A stretch of 58,348 nt of DNA from a virus. Positions 55,483 through 58,348 of the stretch are shown in pieces (positions within the stretch are counted from its first letter, which is position 1; the number at the start of each line of letters is the position of its first letter). The stretch covers positions 1 through 58,348 of the IMG/VR virus record IMGVR_UViG_3300047554_000702. One strand, written 5' to 3'. Both the position numbers and the translations under genes were made by a program. The notes below the pieces were generated by a model that was given only the letters and a program-made list of their open reading frames with translations, was not told where the DNA came from and made no database searches.

Positions 55483-55676
55483 AACGCGTCACACTGGCAC
55501 TAGCCGCGCTCGCAACGCTTGCGCTGCAGGTCACACATGGCCCGCGCCTGATAGGCTATCACTGCAGCGACGCGCCTAGCATCGCCGGGATCACATACAC
55601 CGGACCGCGCCTGGCACGCGAGGAATCGGATTTTATCGGCACATGCGCTGAGATAGCGCCAATTTTTGGAGAGTAA
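55479..55676 (+). CDS. Small exported or membrane protein
   Basis: 65 aa from GTG 55479. N-terminal signal-like helix (KRVTLALAALATLALQVTHG), then a short domain with two Cys (GYHCSDAP, IGTCAEIAP) that could form a disulfide. Probably secreted to the periplasm. Function unknown. Confidence 0.6.
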   Translation: MKRVTLALAALATLALQVTHGPRLIGYHCSDAPSIAGITYTGPRLAREESDFIGTCAEIAPIFGE

Positions 55677-55680
55677 CCAT

Positions 55681-55989
55681 ATGGCTTACACAGTGACGAC
55701 ATTTGACGATAGCGCGGACGGGATGGAGCGCTTGCGCAATCAATCCGAATTTATCTTGCTGGCATATCCCGCAAGCGATTCAACGCCTGACGACGTGCTG
55801 CAGCAATTCATTGACGACATCCAATCGTGTGACCGATTCGACGGTTTCGACTATGACGCGGCGCGCGCTGCAGTGAATGAATGGTACGACTCGGACATGC
55901 TCGCACGCGTCCTGCAGTCGACCGAATGGCCCGATGACGACGAGTCAGAATGGTGGCCCACATTTCGCCTTTATGTTGAATCGGAGTAA
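55681..55989 (+). CDS. Acidic hypothetical protein
   Basis: 102 aa from ATG 55681, preceded by GGAGAG. Very acidic (DDSADGMERL, DDVLQQFIDDIQSCDRFDGFDYD, EWPDDDESEWW). Charge like this is seen in DNA-mimic inhibitors of host DNA-binding proteins, but nothing else supports that role. Confidence 0.65.
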   Translation: MAYTVTTFDDSADGMERLRNQSEFILLAYPASDSTPDDVLQQFIDDIQSCDRFDGFDYDAARAAVNEWYDSDMLARVLQSTEWPDDDESEWWPTFRLYVESE

Positions 55990-55995
55990 CCGCAC

Positions 55996-56535
55996 ATGAC
56001 ACAGATATTCAGCACGGGATTCGGTCCATACACCTTCCCCGGCGACACAATCACCGCAGAGCGCGACGGGTTCACCATTACCGCCACTGTGCACGCTGAC
56101 TCGCACCACGGCGCACCATGGGAAGAATGCGACGGGCACGGACCTGTCAGTGACTGGCGCAATTATAACTACAGAGGATATTACAATAAGCGCCCTGGTG
56201 AATTACTCCTATGCGAGGATCACGGGCGCGCACGCTTCTATGACTTCAAAGAGGCTTGCCGCATCGCATTGCGTGACGGTTGGGGATTCTTGCCGCATCC
56301 CCTGACAATTGAGCGCGATACACCAAGCAATGGTGATTACACGGCTTGCGGTGGTTGGGCGCGTGCTGGCGATTTTTCGGCTTACGATCCGCAAAATTTC
56401 AATCGCGCTGAATTCACGCGCTGTAATTGGTCAAAAGACTGGCACGGTTCACACTGTGACACCTATTTTTCAGGTGTGTTAGTTAGTTTAGCAAGTGACG
56501 GTGAATCCGTAACCGTAGGGAGATTCTATTCGTGA
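55996..56535 (+). CDS. Hypothetical protein
   Basis: 179 aa. Tyr/Trp/Asp-rich, with PWEECDGHGPVSDWRN near 35-50 and LLLCEDHGRARFYDFKEACRIA near 70-91. This pattern recurs in unnamed phage and plasmid proteins. No catalytic motif. Coupled to the next gene by GTGA. Confidence 0.65.
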   Translation: MTQIFSTGFGPYTFPGDTITAERDGFTITATVHADSHHGAPWEECDGHGPVSDWRNYNYRGYYNKRPGELLLCEDHGRARFYDFKEACRIALRDGWGFLPHPLTIERDTPSNGDYTACGGWARAGDFSAYDPQNFNRAEFTRCNWSKDWHGSHCDTYFSGVLVSLASDGESVTVGRFYS

Positions 56536-56747
56536 CACTAATCGCAAAAGCCCTCGCATCACCCTACACCGCCATGACGTTTCGCACCCTGGCACGTCAC
56601 CGCGACTCAGCGCGCGGATTAGACACAACTGCAGCATTGCGATTGCTGAAGCGCAATGTTAGAGATGTATCACCGCACGCGAGTCGCGCGTTGCAATGGA
56701 GCATTGCGCGACAAATGCTTGCACACTGGCAGGAGAGTAACACATGA
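56532..56747 (+). CDS. Small basic helical protein
   Basis: 71 aa from GTG 56532, rich in Arg and Ala (TLARHRDSARGLDTTAALRLLKRN). Helical, possibly nucleic-acid binding. Coupled to both neighbours. Confidence 0.55.
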   Translation: MTLIAKALASPYTAMTFRTLARHRDSARGLDTTAALRLLKRNVRDVSPHASRALQWSIARQMLAHWQESNT

Positions 56748-56986
56748 CAAGCACATATATAGGCACACTTCGCAATGTGGAGCGCTTGCCTAGCAGTCGA
56801 AACGGCAACCCGCGTTATGCTGCATTGATTGTCACAGACTCGGGTGCAATCCTTCAGGTCCGGACTGCAGTCGACTCGTCACTCGGTTACAGTTTCACTA
56901 ATCACCGTGAAGGTTCGCGCGTTAGAGTCACTGTATCACTGCAGCGCGGCTATTGGGTCATTCAGCATATGGAGCAAGCGGCATGA
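56744..56986 (+). CDS. Small beta-barrel-like protein
   Basis: 80 aa. Alternating strands (YIGTLRNVERLPSSRNGNPRYAALIV, AILQVRTAV, SRVRVTVSLQRGYWVIQHM) suggest an OB-like fold. The ATG overlaps the preceding stop. Function unknown. Confidence 0.6.
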   Translation: MTSTYIGTLRNVERLPSSRNGNPRYAALIVTDSGAILQVRTAVDSSLGYSFTNHREGSRVRVTVSLQRGYWVIQHMEQAA

Positions 56987-57098
56987 AACCACACTAAGCG
57001 ATAAAGAGCGCGAACGTATATGCGCTCAATGGTTCGACATGCTGGCAATGCATCTCACGCGCGCATGGCGCAAACAGGGTCTGTACCCTGAAATTTAG
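56987..57098 (+). other. Open frame lacking a start codon
   Basis: A reading frame ending at 57098 translates to a plausible helical peptide (TLSDKERERICAQWFDML and AMHLTRAWRKQGLYPEI), but the only ATGs lie near its end. It may be a decayed gene or use a non-standard start. The remaining 67 bp to the next gene contain only GGAGAG before the ATG at 57166. Confidence 0.3.
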
Positions 57099-57165
57099 TG
57101 TCACCCGCGTTGCGGTATGGTCAGAGCGTGCCGCAATCGGTTAACATTGAAATGGAGAGTAACCT

Positions 57166-57810
57166 ATGACAAACGACACTCAGACTCGCACCGCATCAAT
57201 CCCCTTCAGCGGCTTTTACGAATCGTCGCATGATGCGGCACTAGATCAAGCGCTTGAACAAATGTTCAGCGACGACTCAGGGTGCGAGCGCACGCCTAGC
57301 TATGACATTGCCAGCGATGCAATCGACTGGCGCGCCGCACACCTTGCCTATGCGCAAGAATACGCCAAGAATCTCGCACTTGAGACTGAATCAACTTGGC
57401 AATTTGCTAAGTTGGATTCACCGCGCTTCTATAACTATCGCACTAATGAAATTGACGTAACGCTGAGCCTGTCCGAATTGCAGCGCATGCGCGACTATGT
57501 TGCAGCTGAGCACGAGTCGGCATGGCTTGAATTGTGCCGCGACCGACTCACCGCGCGTGACGGATTCATTCCGTTCTATGACAGCAATCCTTACACATGG
57601 GGCACGCTTGACACTTGGGAATCGCCGCAACTGTCCCTGCTAGTCGAATGCTACGTAGTGGCGAAACTCGGCGAGACTGAATCAGATGTGCAATGGTGGC
57701 TCAATTATGAATGTGTTGAAGATTGCAACGGTGACATCACTAGGTGCATTGAAAGCGCGATTCCGCAAGCCGCATGGGACAAAATTAACGCAATGGAGAA
57801 CGTGGCATGA
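57166..57810 (+). CDS. Conserved-looking hypothetical protein
   Basis: 214 aa with GGAGAG upstream. The opening ASIPFSGFYESSHDAALDQALEQMFSDD is a pattern I have seen in plasmid and phage proteins of unknown function. The protein is acidic with many aromatic residues (PFYDSNPYTWGTLDTWES). Acidic host-takeover or antirestriction-type proteins can look like this, but no assignment is justified. Confidence 0.65.
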   Translation: MTNDTQTRTASIPFSGFYESSHDAALDQALEQMFSDDSGCERTPSYDIASDAIDWRAAHLAYAQEYAKNLALETESTWQFAKLDSPRFYNYRTNEIDVTLSLSELQRMRDYVAAEHESAWLELCRDRLTARDGFIPFYDSNPYTWGTLDTWESPQLSLLVECYVVAKLGETESDVQWWLNYECVEDCNGDITRCIESAIPQAAWDKINAMENVA

Positions 57811-57998
57811 GTCGCCGCGCAGATCGTGAAGGCGTCCCGCGCATTCGTTATCTAGATTGGCCGCAACCAGCGCATTGCAGTCTGGCCAAGCGTGACGGGT
57901 TAGGCGCGTTTCGCAGATGTGGCATGTTTGACGCGTGTCGCGCCTATCTGAGAGACTTGCGAGCGTATCGCTTGCGCCACACGGAGCAACAGGCATGA
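57807..57998 (+). CDS. Small basic protein
   Basis: 63 aa, ATGA-coupled on both sides. Arg-rich with Cys and His (MSRRADREGVPRIRYLDW, RCGMFDACRAYLRDLRAYRLRH). Possibly nucleic-acid binding. Confidence 0.55.
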   Translation: MSRRADREGVPRIRYLDWPQPAHCSLAKRDGLGAFRRCGMFDACRAYLRDLRAYRLRHTEQQA

Positions 57999-58150
57999 CA
58001 CATTGGACACAAGCGGAACGCGATCTAGCAATTAGTGGCCGGGTATACTTTCGGTACATCTGCGAACCGGATATGCGCCGCAAGGTTTGTCGCGATCTTG
58101 ACAGCGTAAAAAGCGGTCACGGCGCACTTGTTTTCGACTGGCCAGACTAA
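57995..58150 (+). CDS. Small protein, last gene of right operon
   Basis: 51 aa from the coupled ATG 57995. MTHWTQAERDLAISGRVYFRY then a charged middle with two Cys. Followed by a C12 run (58151-58162) and a strong terminator. Function unknown. Confidence 0.55.
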   Translation: MTHWTQAERDLAISGRVYFRYICEPDMRRKVCRDLDSVKSGHGALVFDWPD

Positions 58151-58183
58151 CCCCCCCCCCCCTACATATCCGCGCCGAGTAAC

Positions 58184-58221
58184 TAGCGCCGCGTCCTATA
58201 CGGATTGCGGCGCTATTTTTT
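58184..58221 (+). terminator. Strong rho-independent terminator of the right operon
   Basis: TAGCGCCGC (58184-58192) pairs perfectly with GCGGCGCTA (58207-58215), 14-nt loop, followed by six T. It isolates the right operon from the terminal repeats and the left operon. The preceding 33 bp hold a C12 run. Confidence 0.93.
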
Positions 58222-58261
58222 CAGCATGGAGCACGTGTAACAGCATGAACCATTAGCGCCG

Positions 58262-58348
58262 CCCTACGGCACCTGCCGAGCCCGCAGGATCGATCACGCT
58301 CGCCTGCCCTACGGCAACTGCCGAGCCCGCAGGATCGATCACGCTCGC
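58262..58348. repeat. Terminal 45-bp tandem repeat, right copy array
   Basis: One full 45-bp unit (58262-58306) and 42 bp of a second. The 87 bp equal positions 1-87 except for one base (A at the 11th position of the last unit, C at the left). The unit boundary at the end lacks CTG, so simple circular joining would not give a perfect unit. This points to terminal redundancy or assembly collapse. Confidence 0.9.

Noticed and set aside
1-58348. Lysogeny functions
   Set aside because: No integrase, recombinase, CI-like repressor or attachment core was recognised. The excisionase-like HTH at 7565-7765 alone is not evidence of integration.
1-58348. Conventional tRNA genes
   Set aside because: Reading for T-arm and acceptor patterns turned up only the tmRNA halves. 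A TTCGAAT at about 46828 lacks a pairing stem.

Overview
This window looks like the complete genome of a tailed bacteriophage of siphovirus type, about 58.3 kb. It opens inside a 45-bp tandem repeat that is present at both ends. Genes are packed in long polycistronic blocks with ATGA, GTGA and TGATG stop/start overlaps. I found no integrase, excisionase/repressor pair or attachment site, so a strictly lytic life style is the simplest reading. The host is probably an alphaproteobacterium: the GC content is high, and the phage carries a circularly permuted, two-piece type tmRNA, an arrangement known mainly from Alphaproteobacteria (also some Betaproteobacteria and cyanobacteria). Genome size and gene content recall the Chi/Nazgul/Sano-like siphophages, but that placement is inference only.

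Layout. (1) 1-398: terminal 45-bp repeats, a five-unit 21-bp repeat and a promoter. (2) 399-4786, plus strand: small accessory genes, including an HK97-type prohead protease domain fused to a membrane segment and a SpoU-type RNA methyltransferase. (3) 4719-7765, minus: an excisionase-like HTH protein, a GIY-YIG protein and a large primase-helicase. (4) 7848-10129, plus: a DEDDh exonuclease and many small proteins. (5) 10087-13942, minus: a papain-like protein, a DEAD/H helicase, a VRR-NUC nuclease and a TetR-like protein. (6) 14049-22400, plus: an Nmad5-like protein, a DUF2800 nuclease, an ssDNA-binding protein, MazG and a family B DNA polymerase, closed by a structured element at 22436-22532. 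(7) 22523-26002, minus: dNMP-kinase-like protein, metallophosphoesterase, spanins, holin candidate, GH19 endolysin. (8) 26076-42741, minus: tail fibre/spike proteins, tail tip, tape measure, tail chaperones with a -1 frameshift, tail tube, connectors. (9) 42812-43150: one plus-strand gene with its own promoter and terminator inside the head block. (10) 43221-52827, minus: connector, HNH gene, P22-type coat protein, tmRNA, scaffold, portal, a GIY-YIG homing endonuclease, large terminase, an Ntn-hydrolase and small terminase. (11) 52846-54416, minus: regulatory genes, including a protein with a DnaA domain IV. (12) 54417-55185: a non-coding, repeat-rich control region between divergent operons, the best origin candidate. 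(13) 55186-58150, plus: small unknown genes closed by a strong terminator before the terminal repeats.

How it fits together. The replication genes (primase-helicase, polymerase with exonuclease domain, helicase, ssDNA-binding protein, nucleases, MazG, dNMP kinase) form a largely self-sufficient replisome. The DnaA-like protein lies beside the suspected origin. The late block runs from small terminase to lysis genes on the minus strand and is punctuated by local promoters and hairpins. The most notable element is the phage tmRNA between the scaffold and coat genes, which has its own promoter and terminator. It has canonical 5' and 3' tRNA-like halves in permuted order and a tag reading frame VNDNEPAMAHRLAA followed by a stop.
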